Of a stretch of DNA of 64,000 bases, positions 49,682-60,153 are shown in pieces. Every line of letters begins with the position of its first letter. Position 1 is the stretch's first letter. The position numbers were made by a program, and so were the translations under genes. The stretch is from Acidimicrobiia bacterium. GTDB taxonomy: Bacteria > Actinomycetota > Acidimicrobiia > Acidimicrobiales > Aldehydirespiratoraceae. The stretch covers positions 62,001-126,000 of the forward strand of contig JAJEJB010000056.1 of NCBI GenBank assembly GCA_022828135.1, written 5' to 3'. The notes beneath the pieces are model-generated. The model was given only the letters and a program-made list of their open reading frames with translations, did no database searches and was not told the origin of the DNA.

Positions 49682-50929
49682 TCAGCTGATGTTGCTGGCG
49701 GGCACGGCGGCATGGACGACCGACGCCTCCACCACCGGGATCTCGTGGCGCTCCAGGGGGCGCATCCACTCCTTGCGGGCCAGGGCCTTCTCGATGTAGG
49801 GCGCCAGCTCCTCGGCCTTGGCCTCCTCACGCTCGACCCGGCCCGGGGCGAACTCGCCCAGCACATCCGATCCGAACAGGCGCAGGCTTGCACAGATGTC
49901 GCTATGAAGGTTCTTGCCGCCCTGCTGCAGGAAGATCACATGGTCGATGCCGGCGTCCTCGGCCTGTTTGAGCCATCGAACGGCGTCGGCAGGGGTGCCG
50001 ATGGTGTCGGCGTAGTCGTCGCCGGCGTCCAGCGCAGCCGCCACCGCGTCGTCCAGCGCCGAGCCCCGCTGGGCCTCGTAGCGATCCCAGATGTCGGAGT
50101 GGCCCGGGATGGTGTGGTGCACCACCAGCTGCCGCAGGGCGTAGGCGAAGAAGTGGAACCCGTCGAAGCCTCGCCGGATGGCCTCGGCCCGGTCCTGGTG
50201 CAGCGAGAAGCCGGTGACCACCGCGATGTTGGCGTTGACGCTGTGGCCGAGCGGCACACACTCGTCGCTGCGGATGATGTCGTAGTACACCTCGGCCCAG
50301 TGGCGGGCCTCGGCCGGGTCCACGAAGGCGAAGGCCAGGGCGCCGAGACCCCGCCGAGCGGCCAACTCGATGGTGGTGCGGTTGGTGCAGGCGATCCACA
50401 TCGGCGGATGGGGCTTCTGCGCCGGCTTGGGGATCACGTCACGGCACGGCATCGAGAAGAACTCGCCCTCGAAGCCGGGGTAGGGCGACATGGCCATCAT
50501 GTTGGCGATCTGCTCGCCCGCCTCCAGGCTCATGGCCCGCTTCTGCTTGGCCGGGATGCCGAAGCCGCCCAGTTCCAGGCGGGTGGCTCCCTCACCGATG
50601 CCGTACTCGACCCTGCCCCCGGAGATCAGGTCGAGGGTGGCGATGCACTCGGCGGTGCGGGCCGGGTGGTTGTACGGGGGCGGCGCCTGACGGATGCCGT
50701 GGCCGAGGCGGATGCGCTTGGTGCGGGCCGCGCAGGCAGCCAGGAACACCTCCGGCGCCGAGCAGTGCGAGTACTCCTCCAGGAAGTGGTGCTCGACCGC
50801 CCAGGCCACATCGATGCCGACCTCGTCGGCGACCTCGACCTGCTCGATCGCCTCGGCCAGCAGCCGCTGCTCGGAATCGGGGGCCCAGGGCCTGGGCATC
50901 TGCAACTCGTAGAAGACGCCGAATCGCAC
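49682..50929 (-). CDS. Luciferase-like monooxygenase (LuxA-type), third LLM protein
   Basis: A 415-residue bacterial-luciferase-fold protein. MRFGVFYELQMPRPW, DVAWAVEHHFLEEYSHCSAPE and GRVEYGIGEGAT are typical of LuxA-like flavin monooxygenases. It is longer and only distantly like the two other LLM proteins in the window. It lies 53 nt downstream of the TauD-type gene on the same strand, so the two may form an operon. GTG start. Substrate unknown. Confidence 0.9.
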   Translation of the reverse strand: MRFGVFYELQMPRPWAPDSEQRLLAEAIEQVEVADEVGIDVAWAVEHHFLEEYSHCSAPEVFLAACAARTKRIRLGHGIRQAPPPYNHPARTAECIATLDLISGGRVEYGIGEGATRLELGGFGIPAKQKRAMSLEAGEQIANMMAMSPYPGFEGEFFSMPCRDVIPKPAQKPHPPMWIACTNRTTIELAARRGLGALAFAFVDPAEARHWAEVYYDIIRSDECVPLGHSVNANIAVVTGFSLHQDRAEAIRRGFDGFHFFAYALRQLVVHHTIPGHSDIWDRYEAQRGSALDDAVAAALDAGDDYADTIGTPADAVRWLKQAEDAGIDHVIFLQQGGKNLHSDICASLRLFGSDVLGEFAPGRVEREEAKAEELAPYIEKALARKEWMRPLERHEIPVVEASVVHAAVPASNIS

Positions 50930-50982
50930 GGCCGGTCAACCTATCGGGCGCCCAATGGGCTCCAAGAGTCGCGCCTGAGCAC

Positions 50983-51882
50983 TCAGAACTCGAAGCCGGC
51001 CATGCCGAAGTAGCCGCTGGCCGCCGTCTTGTCGCTGCGGTGGCGGTCCCAGCCCGGAGCGTCCGCGGGCGGTTGCGGATCGTCGCCCAGCACCGTCACC
51101 CGGTGCAGGATCCGGGTCCTGTCGTCCTCGCCGATGTCGTCAACGATGGAGTGCAGCGTGACCCGCTCGTCCCACAGCGCCACATCGCCGGGCGACCAGC
51201 GCCAGCGGCAACTGAACTTGACCTGCTCCTGCCAGCGGTACAGGAAGCCCAGCAGCGCCTGGCTCTCGGGCCGGGACAGCTGGGGGATGCGCCGACCGTG
51301 CTGCTTGTTGACGTACAGGCTGCGCCGCCCGGTGCCGGGGTGCACCCTCACAACCGGGTGCTCGGCCACGAGCGACCCCTGCTTGCCGTCGTCGTGGATG
51401 CAGGTGAGGCCGGCTAGGAAGGCCTGCATGGGCGCCGACAGCGAGTCGTGCACCTCGTAGCAGTTGATCCACATGGTGTCGCCGCCTGCGGGCGGGCACT
51501 GCACCATGTGCAGCAGCGCCGCGATCGGCGGGTGCTCGCTGTAGGTGACGTCGGTGTGCCAGATGTCGGCCTTGGGAGTGGCCGACGTGTCGAGCACGCA
51601 CACCTCGGGAGTGCCCTCGTCGACCTTCTCGATGTAGGGATGGACCTCCAACTCGCCAAACAGCGCGCCGATGTCGCGCAACTGCTCGACGCTGGGGCCG
51701 AGCCCGGGCAGGAAGATCACCAGGTTGGTGTCGAGAGCGTCGCGCAGCGCGGCTGCGGCCCGCTCGTCGAGGCGGTCGGGATCGAGGCCTCTCACCTCGG
51801 CCCCGAGCGCTCCGGCGATGGGCTTGATGTCGAGTTCCAGGGCGGATTGAGGGCCGACCGGCCGGGCTGGGGCGAGGGTCAT
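50983..51882 (-). CDS. TauD/TfdA-family 2-oxoglutarate dioxygenase
   Basis: A 299-residue non-haem iron dioxygenase. Iron ligands are His109 and Asp111 (WHTDVTY) and His244 (TLHSIVDD); Arg257 or Arg261 (RILHR) would hold 2-oxoglutarate. The family hydroxylates taurine, chlorophenoxyacetates, alkyl sulfates and similar compounds, releasing sulfite or aldehydes. ATG 51882 is chosen; the upstream extension overlaps the divergent methyltransferase gene and lacks coding character. Confidence 0.9.
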   Translation of the reverse strand: MTLAPARPVGPQSALELDIKPIAGALGAEVRGLDPDRLDERAAAALRDALDTNLVIFLPGLGPSVEQLRDIGALFGELEVHPYIEKVDEGTPEVCVLDTSATPKADIWHTDVTYSEHPPIAALLHMVQCPPAGGDTMWINCYEVHDSLSAPMQAFLAGLTCIHDDGKQGSLVAEHPVVRVHPGTGRRSLYVNKQHGRRIPQLSRPESQALLGFLYRWQEQVKFSCRWRWSPGDVALWDERVTLHSIVDDIGEDDRTRILHRVTVLGDDPQPPADAPGWDRHRSDKTAASGYFGMAGFEF

Positions 51883-52005
51883 GGTGGCCAGGGTACCGCT
51901 GGTACTGCGCCCGAGCCGACCGGAGGGGGCGCTACCGTGGCAGGCGGTCACCAACCCGGGACCGCTGCACGACGAGGGGACTTGCGACATGTCGGACCGG
52001 AGTCC

Positions 52006-52998
52006 ATGACCGCATCGATCAGCGGGCTTCTGAAGGCCAAGGGCCACATCGTGGCCGACGGGGCCATGGGAACGCAGCTCTTCGCGGTCGGGCTCAGCGC
52101 CGGCGACCCTCCCGAGGCCTGGAATGTGCATCACACCGACGAGGTGCGAGCCATCCATCGGGCCTATCTGCGGGCGGGGGCCGACCTGGTGATCGCCAAC
52201 AGCTTCGGGGGAACCTCGTTCCGCCTGGCCCTGCACGGCCTCCAGGACAGGGTGGTCGAGTTGAACGCGGCCGCGGCCCGCAACGCCCGGATCGAGGCCG
52301 ACGCCGAAGCCGAACGAACAGGCCGGACGGTGCTGGTGGCCGGCTCGATGGGCCCGAGCGGCGAGCTGCTCGAACCGATGGGCAACATGTCGGCGGCGGA
52401 TTGCGAGGCTGCCTTCGCCGAGCAGGCCGAGGGCCTGGCCGCCGGGGGCGCCGATGTGCTGTGGATCGAGACCATGAGCGACCTCGACGAGGTGGAGGCC
52501 GCGGTGCGGGGGGCTCGCTCGGCCTGCGATCTCCCGGTGGCCGCGACCATGAGCTTCGACACGGCCGGCCGCACCATGATGGGCGTCACCGGCTCCGAGC
52601 TGGCCGAGCGGCTGGGCGGGCTGGGCCTGACGGCCATGGGGGCCAACTGCGGCAACAACGTTGCTGACACCGAGGCGGCCGTCGTGGCGGTGGCCGCGGC
52701 GTCGACGGGCACCCCGGTGATCTCCAAGCCCAACGCGGGTGTGCCGGTGTGGCACGGCGACAGCCTCGTCTACGACGGCACCCCCGAAGTGCTGGCCGCC
52801 CACGCCCACCGGGCCCGGGCCGCCGGGGTGGCCGTGATCGGCAGTTGCTGCGGAAGCACCCCGGCCCACACCGCCAAGATCGCGGCCGTACTGGCTGGCG
52901 ACGAGCCGCCCCCCGACATTGAGCTTGCGTCCCCGTCAACTACGCCGGGCACCGAGGACCGCCTGGCCCGCCGCCGCACCCGCCGCCGGCGTGGTTGA
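52006..52998 (+). CDS. Homocysteine S-methyltransferase family protein (BHMT/MmuM-like)
   Basis: A 330-residue Hcy-binding barrel. ADGAMGTQLF starts the barrel, and zinc-ligand cysteines are Cys215 (GANCGNN) and Cys281/Cys282 (GSCCGSTPAH). It transfers a methyl group from a donor such as betaine or S-methylmethionine to homocysteine, giving methionine. With the CBS and cystathionine lyase genes at 61-64 kb it adds to homocysteine use. The last 25 residues are Arg-rich. ATG 52006 has GGAG close upstream. Confidence 0.88.
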   Translation: MTASISGLLKAKGHIVADGAMGTQLFAVGLSAGDPPEAWNVHHTDEVRAIHRAYLRAGADLVIANSFGGTSFRLALHGLQDRVVELNAAAARNARIEADAEAERTGRTVLVAGSMGPSGELLEPMGNMSAADCEAAFAEQAEGLAAGGADVLWIETMSDLDEVEAAVRGARSACDLPVAATMSFDTAGRTMMGVTGSELAERLGGLGLTAMGANCGNNVADTEAAVVAVAAASTGTPVISKPNAGVPVWHGDSLVYDGTPEVLAAHAHRARAAGVAVIGSCCGSTPAHTAKIAAVLAGDEPPPDIELASPSTTPGTEDRLARRRTRRRRG

Positions 52999-53011
52999 GC
53001 GAACGCGGAGC

Positions 53012-54559
53012 TCAGTGGCGGAACTGGCGCTCTCCGGTGAAGAGCATGGCGAGGTTGCGCTCGTCGGCGGCGGCGATCACTTGGGCGTCGTTGACTGAGC
53101 CGCCGGGCTGAACGACCACCGCTACGCCGGCGTCAGCCGCAGCGTGGATGCCGTCGGCGAACGGGTAGAAGCCGTCGCTGGCGCAGGCACCGCCCTCGGC
53201 CCGGCCCGCGGCCTTGGCCGCGGCGATCTCTCCGGCCTGCACCCGGTTCTGCTGGCCCGCGCCGATGCCCCAGGCGGTGCCATCGTGGGCCAGCACCACC
53301 GCGTTGGAGCTTGTGTGGGCGCACACCCGCCAGGCGAACACCGCGTCGGCCCGCTCGGCGTCGGTGGGCTTCCGGGCGGTTACCACCTGCCAACCAGCGG
53401 GGTCGGCTTCCAGCCGGCGGGGTGTCTGAACCAGGAATTCGCCGGCCAGGCCGCCCAGGGCTCGGACGTCCCACCCGGGGATGGGAGGGGCATTTGTGGG
53501 TGCCTCCAGCAGGCGGGTGTTGGCCCGGCGGGCGGCCAGCCGCTCGATCACGTCCTCCGCATAGGCGGGCGCGATCACGACGTCGGCCTGGGCTGCGGAG
53601 ACCATGGCCTCGGCGGTGGCGTCGTCAATCACCGCGTTGGTGGCCACCACCCCGCCGAAGGCGCTGCGCCGGTCGCAGTCGAAGGCCCTCGCATAAGCGG
53701 TCGCCAGATCCTCGGCTACGGCGACGCCACACGGGTTGGCGTGCTTGACGATCACCGCGGTCGGGTCGTCGCCGAGGTCGTGGGCCAGGCGCCACGCCGC
53801 TTCGGCGTCCATCAGGTTCAGGTAGCTCGGCGCCGGACCACCGTGCTGGACCACGCCATCGAAGAACCCGGACGTCCCCCGGGCGCGGTAGCGGGCGCCT
53901 TGCTGATGGGGGTTCTCGCCGTAGCGCAAAGCCTCGGCCCGCTCGAGTTCCAGGCGGATCAACTCGGGCAGGCCAGGCTCGTCCGGCCCGTCCTCGGCGT
54001 TGAACCACCCGGCGATGGCGGCCTCGTACGCAGCAGTGTGGGCGAACGCCTTGCCGGCCAGCCGGAGGCGGGTGGCCGCCGACAGGTGGCCGTCCGAGCG
54101 GAGTTCCCCCAGAACAGCCTCGTAGTCGTCCGGGTCGACTACCACGCCTACATGGGCATGGTTCTTGGCTGCGGCCCGCACCATGGTCGGGCCGCCTATG
54201 TCGATCGTCTCGATGCCGGGCGACGCCTCGAACGGGTACAGGTTCACCAGCACCAGATCGATCGGATCGATGGCGTTGGCCTCCAGATCGGCCTGATGGG
54301 CCGGATCGTCGCGGTCGGCCAGGATCCCGCCGTGGATGCGGGGGTGCAGAGTCACCACCCGGTGCCCCAGCATGGTCGGCGAGCCGGTGTGATCGGCCAC
54401 GTCCACCACCGGCAGTCCCGCGTCCTCCAACACCCGGGCCGTGCCCCCGCTGGCCAAGAGTTCCCAGCGCAGTTCGACCAGCCCCGCGGCCAACTCGACC
54501 ACGCCCGTCTTGTCGTAGACAGAGATCAGTGCCCGCGGCGGTGCATCCATCGCGGCCAT
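53012..54559 (-). CDS. purH: Bifunctional AICAR formyltransferase / IMP cyclohydrolase
   Basis: A 515-residue enzyme for the last two steps of IMP synthesis. The N-terminal IMP cyclohydrolase domain has SVYDKTG, LASGGTARVLEDAG and KNHAHVGVVV. The C-terminal formyltransferase domain has RYGENPHQQ, KHANPCG, the DCDRRSAFGGVVA block and QPGGSVNDAQV. ATG 54559 starts two bases after the sucD stop, so it is probably cotranscribed with sucCD; a second ATG lies nine bases inside. Confidence 0.96.
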   Translation of the reverse strand: MAAMDAPPRALISVYDKTGVVELAAGLVELRWELLASGGTARVLEDAGLPVVDVADHTGSPTMLGHRVVTLHPRIHGGILADRDDPAHQADLEANAIDPIDLVLVNLYPFEASPGIETIDIGGPTMVRAAAKNHAHVGVVVDPDDYEAVLGELRSDGHLSAATRLRLAGKAFAHTAAYEAAIAGWFNAEDGPDEPGLPELIRLELERAEALRYGENPHQQGARYRARGTSGFFDGVVQHGGPAPSYLNLMDAEAAWRLAHDLGDDPTAVIVKHANPCGVAVAEDLATAYARAFDCDRRSAFGGVVATNAVIDDATAEAMVSAAQADVVIAPAYAEDVIERLAARRANTRLLEAPTNAPPIPGWDVRALGGLAGEFLVQTPRRLEADPAGWQVVTARKPTDAERADAVFAWRVCAHTSSNAVVLAHDGTAWGIGAGQQNRVQAGEIAAAKAAGRAEGGACASDGFYPFADGIHAAADAGVAVVVQPGGSVNDAQVIAAADERNLAMLFTGERQFRH

Positions 54560-54561
54560 GT

Positions 54562-55442
<881 letters not shown>

Positions 55443-55446
<4 letters not shown>

Positions 55447-56606
55447 GGCTGCGCCTTCCCATCGCCGGAGCCGGCCAGCGCCACCGCCCGGCGGGCGGCG
55501 TCCAGCATGGTGGGCTCCATCATCAGGGCACCACTCAGATGGGGCTCCAGCAGCTCCCGGCCCTCGGCCGCGTTGGTGCCGTCGAGGCGGATCACGATGG
55601 GTGAGTCGATGTCCACCCGGCGAGTGGCCTCGATGATGCCGTTGGCGATCTCCTCGCCGCGGGTGATGCCCCCGAAGATGTTGATGAGGATCGCCGTCAC
55701 CGCGGGATCGTTGTTGATCACCTCCAGCGCGCCCGCCATGACCTCCGCGTTGGCGCCTCCGCCGATGTCGAGGAAGTTGGCGGGACTGCCCCCCACCTGG
55801 TTCACGACGTCCACGGTGCTCATGGCCAAGCCCGCGCCGTTGGCAATCACCCCGACCGAGCCGTCCAGGCCCACGTACTGGAGCCGCTTGGCGTGGGCGG
55901 CCTGCTCCCGCTCGTCTCGGGTCTGGGTGGCGTCGTAGGTGGCGTAGTCGTCGTGGCGGAACGTGCTGTTGGCGTCCAGGGTGACCTTGGAGTCGAGCAG
56001 CACCACATCGCCGCCGGAGGTCACGATGAGCGGGTTGACCTCGACCAGGTCGGCGTCGGCGTCCACGTAGGCGCCGTACAGGGTCACCAGCACCTCGGCC
56101 ACCGCTTCCGCGGCGGAGCCGGCGATGCGGGCAGCCTGCACCCACTGGCGGCATACCGGTTGCGTCAGGCCGTCCACCGGATCGATGTGGATGCGGGCGA
56201 TGGCTTCGGGGTCGCGGGCGGCCACGGTCTCGATGTCCACGCCGCCCTCGGCCGACAGCATCCCCAGGTGCTTGCGGGCGGAGCGGTCGAGAGTGAAGCT
56301 GGCGTAGTACTCCTCGGCGATGTCGGACGCCTGCTCTATCCAGAGACGGCGCACGATATGGCCCGAGATGTCGAGGCCCAGGATGCCGGCGGCATGGCTG
56401 CGCACGGCGTCGAGGTCCGCGGCCAGCTTCACGCCCCCGGCCTTGCCCCGTCCGCCGGTGTGGACTTGGGCCTTCACCACGACGGGCAGTCCGAGCCGCT
56501 CGGCCGCGGCTACCGCGTCGTCGGGCGAGAACGCCACTTCGCCCGTGGGCACCGGCAGCCCGTACCGGGCGAACAGCTCCTTGCCCTGGTGCTCGAACAG
56601 ATCCAC
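55443..56606 (-). CDS. sucC: Succinate-CoA ligase, beta subunit
   Basis: A 387-residue ATP-grasp subunit. VDLFEHQGKELFARYGLPVP begins the ATP-grasp domain, VVKAQVHTGGRGKAGGV is the nucleotide loop, EVNPLIVT binds metal, and NIFGGITRGEEIANGI is in the C-terminal domain. GTG 56606 is chosen from the family N-terminus; the open frame upstream is the shadow of the divergent small protein. Confidence 0.96.
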
Positions 56607-56627
56607 GAGCGGCGATACTAGGCCGCG

Positions 56628-57095
56628 ATGCCCGTTTCCAGCGGACCCCGTCCCGACCTTCGCACCGTCGTCGTGGTGGGCTTGGCGGGAGTGGCGGTGG
56701 CCTTGGGCCTGGTCCTGGGGGTGCTGCTGCTGAGCCGGGGCGGCACCGACGTGGAGATCCGCCTCGGCGACCGCGACTTCCGAGACATGGAGACCGGCCG
56801 GATCAGCGCTGAGATCGCCGATCGGGGGCCGATCCTGTTCGGTGACGTGGCCGACGGCGAGCTCGACATCATCCTGCAGCACGTCGGGAACGACCCGGAG
56901 TCGGGATGGCTGGCCTTCGAGGCCCGCCGGCCGGGCCAGAGCCGGGACTGCTTCTTCGAGTGGCAGGCCGAGCAGGCTGAATTCGTGAACACTTGCGACC
57001 CCGACGACGTCGTGGACGCGGCGGGCACCGGCCTACGCCACTTCAGCGTGGCTGTCGTCGACGGCGACGTCCGGGTCGACATCAACCCGGGATGA
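56628..57095 (+). CDS. Small membrane-anchored protein of unknown function
   Basis: A 155-residue protein I do not recognise. A transmembrane segment (VVVVGLAGVAVALGLVLGVL, residues 14-33) is followed by a soluble domain of about 120 residues with a Cys pair (SRDCFFEW and VNTCDPDD). Topology suggests the domain faces outward. It diverges from sucC by 21 bp and precedes the AlaX-like gene by 36 bp. GC3 is high, which supports coding. Confidence 0.65.
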   Translation: MPVSSGPRPDLRTVVVVGLAGVAVALGLVLGVLLLSRGGTDVEIRLGDRDFRDMETGRISAEIADRGPILFGDVADGELDIILQHVGNDPESGWLAFEARRPGQSRDCFFEWQAEQAEFVNTCDPDDVVDAAGTGLRHFSVAVVDGDVRVDINPG

Positions 57096-57131
57096 ACCAA
57101 CCGCGGCTGACTTGCCATACTTGGAGGCCCT

Positions 57132-57860
57132 ATGGCTGACGTGAACCCCACCGACCGGATATTCCTGCGTGACGCCCAGTGCCGGGCCTTCGACGCCACC
57201 GTGGTCGCGGTCGACGACGACGGCCGGGTGGCCCTCGACGCAACCGCCTTCTACGCCACCAGCGGCGGCCAGCCCCACGACACCGGCACGCTGAGCTTCC
57301 ACGGCGGCACGGCGACGGTGACCGACGTGAGGGGCCACGACGTGGTGTGGCACACCCTCGACGCCACGGCCCCGCCCGTAGGCACGCCGGTGCGCGGGGA
57401 ACTCGACTGGGAGCGCCGCCATGCCCTGATGCGCACCCACACCGCCCTGCACATCCTGTGCGGGGTGATCTACAACACCTGGGGCGTGTCGGTGACCGGC
57501 GGGAACATGGCCCCGCTGTCGGCCCGCATGGACTTCGAGTTCGACCCGTTGCCCGAGGGGTTCGCGGCCCAGGTCACCGAGCTGGTCAACGCCGAGATCG
57601 CGGCCGACCGTCCGATCGAGATCTCGTTCCTGCCCCGGGCCGAGGCCCTGGCCGACGAGGACCTGATCCGCACCAAGGTCAACCTCATACCGGAGTCTGT
57701 GACCGAGATCCGGGTGGTCGACATCGTCGGGCTGGACAAGCAGGCCGACGGGGGCACCCACCTGCCCTCCACCGGAGAGGTGGGCCGCTTCGAGGTGGTC
57801 AAGACCGAGTCGAAGGGCAAGGCCAACAAGCGCCTGCGCATCGCGGTACACGACGCCTGA
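57132..57860 (+). CDS. AlaX-type alanyl-tRNA editing protein
   Basis: A 242-residue free-standing editing domain that hydrolyses mischarged tRNA-Ala. The first zinc pair is His103/His107 (THTALH), preceded by FYATSGGQPHDTG. The second site normally reads CGGTH, but here it is DGGTH (Asp207, His210), so one zinc ligand Cys is Asp. I believe this variant occurs in some actinobacterial AlaX proteins, so activity may be kept. GGAGG lies four bases before the ATG. Confidence 0.85.
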   Translation: MADVNPTDRIFLRDAQCRAFDATVVAVDDDGRVALDATAFYATSGGQPHDTGTLSFHGGTATVTDVRGHDVVWHTLDATAPPVGTPVRGELDWERRHALMRTHTALHILCGVIYNTWGVSVTGGNMAPLSARMDFEFDPLPEGFAAQVTELVNAEIAADRPIEISFLPRAEALADEDLIRTKVNLIPESVTEIRVVDIVGLDKQADGGTHLPSTGEVGRFEVVKTESKGKANKRLRIAVHDA

Positions 57861-57872
57861 GGGTCAAGGACG

Positions 57873-60095
57873 CTAGATCTTTTCCAGCGGGGCCCACGAC
57901 AGCAGCAGCTGCTTCTCGCCCACGGTGGGGAACCGCACGGACGCCTGCGCGTCGTCGCCCGCGCCCTCGATGTGCAGGATCACGCCCTCGCCCCACTGGG
58001 CGTGGCGCACGTCGTCACCCACCTCGAGGCCCAGGCGGTCGGCACCTGACTGGGAGGGCGGTGGCCGTCGACCGGCGTCGAGGGCTCGCTCCACGATCTC
58101 GTCGCGGTTGGCCGACCGCCGGTCGAGGCTGCGCTCACGCCGGCTGCGGCTGTAGTAGCGGCTGCGCACCACGCGCGACCCGTCGACGGTCTGCAGCAGC
58201 TCGTCGGGGATCTCCTTGAGGAACCGGCTCGGCGGGTTGTACTGCCGGTTGCCGTACAGCAGCCGGCTCCACGCGTGGGTGAGGGTGAGTTGGCGCATGG
58301 CCCGGGTGATGCCGACGTAGGCGAGGCGACGCTCCTCCTCCAGCTCGTGAGGCTCGCCCAGGGCCCTGATGTGGGGGAACACGCCGTCCTCCATACCGAT
58401 CATGTAGACGTCGGGGTACTCGAGGCCCTTGGCCGAATGCATGGTCATGAGCGTGACCGCGGACTCATCGGAGCCGGTGTCGGCCAGTTCGTCGGTGTCG
58501 GCCACGAGCGCCACCGCCTCCAGCAACTCGTCGAGGGTGTCGTGCTCGCCCGCCACCCCCACGAGTTCTGCCAGGTTCTCCAGGCGGCCGTCAGCCTCGA
58601 CCGACTTCTCGGAACGCAGCTCGTCCAGGTATCCGGAGCGCTCCAGCAGCTCCTGGAGTACTGCGGCCGGCGACGCCTCCAAGCTGACAGCTCCGTCGAT
58701 CAGCGTGCAGAACTGCCGGATGCCGGCCGCTGAGCGTCCGGTGACGCCGGCCTCGGCGCAGTGGCTGAGAGCTTTGTAGAAGGTGAGCCCGGAGTCCGCT
58801 GCGTAGGCGTCGATCTTGGCCACCGAGGTAGCGCCCACACCCCGCTTGGGCACGCCCAGCGCCCGCTTCACGCTCACCTCGTCGCCGGGGTTGGTGACCG
58901 TCTTGAGGTAGGCCATGGCGTCGCGCACCTCCCGGCGGTCGTAGAAGCGCGTTCCACCCACCAGCCGGTAGGGAATCTCGGCCTTGATGAGCTGCTCCTC
59001 CACCGCCCGCGACTGGGCGTTGGTGCGGTAGAAGACGGCCGTCTCGTCCAGACGCATCTGCTCGGTGTCGCGGCGGCGCACGATCTCGCTGACCACGTAT
59101 CGGGCCTCGTCCTCCTCGTCGTCGGCGTGGTAGCGGACGATGGCGGGCCCCGACCCCTGGTCGGTCCACAGGTCCTTGGGCTTGCGGCCGGCGTTGTTGA
59201 CGATCACCGAATTGGCGGCGTCGAGGATGTTCTGGGTGCTGCGGTAGTTCTGCTCCAGCACCACGATGCGGACGTCGTCGAAGGCTCGCTCGAACTCGAG
59301 GATGTTGCGGATGTCGGCGCCGCGGAAGGCGTAGATCGACTGGTCGGCGTCGCCCACCGCGGTCACCTGGCGGCTTTCGGCGCCCAGGCTGATCACCAGC
59401 TCGTTCTGCACCGGGTTGGTGTCCTGGTACTCGTCCACGAGCACATGGGCGAACCGCTGCCGCCAGCGTTCCAGCACCTCCGGGCAGTTCCGGAACAGCT
59501 CGACCGTGCGCAGCAGCAGATCGTCGAAGTCCATGGCCGCGGCCGCAGCCAGGCGGCGTTGGTAGTGGCCGAACACCTCGGCGATGCGCCGCTCGAAGAT
59601 GTTGGAGGCCCGCTCGGCGTACTGCTCGGCGCCGATGTTGTCGTTCTTGGCCGCGGAGATGGTGGCGTGGATCGCCCGGGGCGGGAACCGCTTGTGGTCG
59701 AGGTTCAGGTCGCGCAGCACGTAGCCGCACAGGCGCACCGCATCGCCCTGGTCGTAGATGGTGAAGCGGCTCGGGTAGTCGATGTAGGCGGCGTCGCGGC
59801 GCAGGATCCGCACGCAGGCCGCGTGGAACGTCGACACCCACATGCTTTCCGCCACCGGCCCCACGAGGGTGCCGACGCGGTCGCGCATCTCGCCGGCGGC
59901 CTTGTTGGTGAAGGTGATGGCCAGGATCTCGAACGGCGACAGGCCGTGATGGTCGATCAGGTGGGCGATGCGATGGGTGAGCACGCGGGTCTTGCCCGAC
60001 CCCGCTCCGGCCACCACCAGAAGTGGTCCGCCGGTATGGGTGACCGCCTCGTACTGGGCCGGGTTCAGGTCCTCCAGAATCGCCGACTCCGCCAT
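57873..60095 (-). CDS. pcrA: UvrD/PcrA-type ATP-dependent DNA helicase
   Basis: A 740-residue superfamily 1A helicase. Motifs in order: LNPAQYEAV (Q), GAGSGKTRVLTHR (I), TFTNKAAGEMRDR (Ia), LVDEYQDTNPVQ (II), VGDADQSIYAFRGAD (III), LEQNYRST (IV), TMHSAKGLEY (V) and YVGITRA (VI). The C-terminal PcrA-type domain VGDDVRHAQWGEGVI binds RNA polymerase in relatives. ATG 60095 is chosen; GTG 60104 would add three residues. It acts in repair and removal of stalled complexes. Confidence 0.95.
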   Translation of the reverse strand: MAESAILEDLNPAQYEAVTHTGGPLLVVAGAGSGKTRVLTHRIAHLIDHHGLSPFEILAITFTNKAAGEMRDRVGTLVGPVAESMWVSTFHAACVRILRRDAAYIDYPSRFTIYDQGDAVRLCGYVLRDLNLDHKRFPPRAIHATISAAKNDNIGAEQYAERASNIFERRIAEVFGHYQRRLAAAAAMDFDDLLLRTVELFRNCPEVLERWRQRFAHVLVDEYQDTNPVQNELVISLGAESRQVTAVGDADQSIYAFRGADIRNILEFERAFDDVRIVVLEQNYRSTQNILDAANSVIVNNAGRKPKDLWTDQGSGPAIVRYHADDEEDEARYVVSEIVRRRDTEQMRLDETAVFYRTNAQSRAVEEQLIKAEIPYRLVGGTRFYDRREVRDAMAYLKTVTNPGDEVSVKRALGVPKRGVGATSVAKIDAYAADSGLTFYKALSHCAEAGVTGRSAAGIRQFCTLIDGAVSLEASPAAVLQELLERSGYLDELRSEKSVEADGRLENLAELVGVAGEHDTLDELLEAVALVADTDELADTGSDESAVTLMTMHSAKGLEYPDVYMIGMEDGVFPHIRALGEPHELEEERRLAYVGITRAMRQLTLTHAWSRLLYGNRQYNPPSRFLKEIPDELLQTVDGSRVVRSRYYSRSRRERSLDRRSANRDEIVERALDAGRRPPPSQSGADRLGLEVGDDVRHAQWGEGVILHIEGAGDDAQASVRFPTVGEKQLLLSWAPLEKI

Positions 60096-60153
60096 CGCGG
60101 CCACCCTACTGCCGCCCGCTGACGCCCCTCACCGACGGTGTGGTCGTCAGCCT

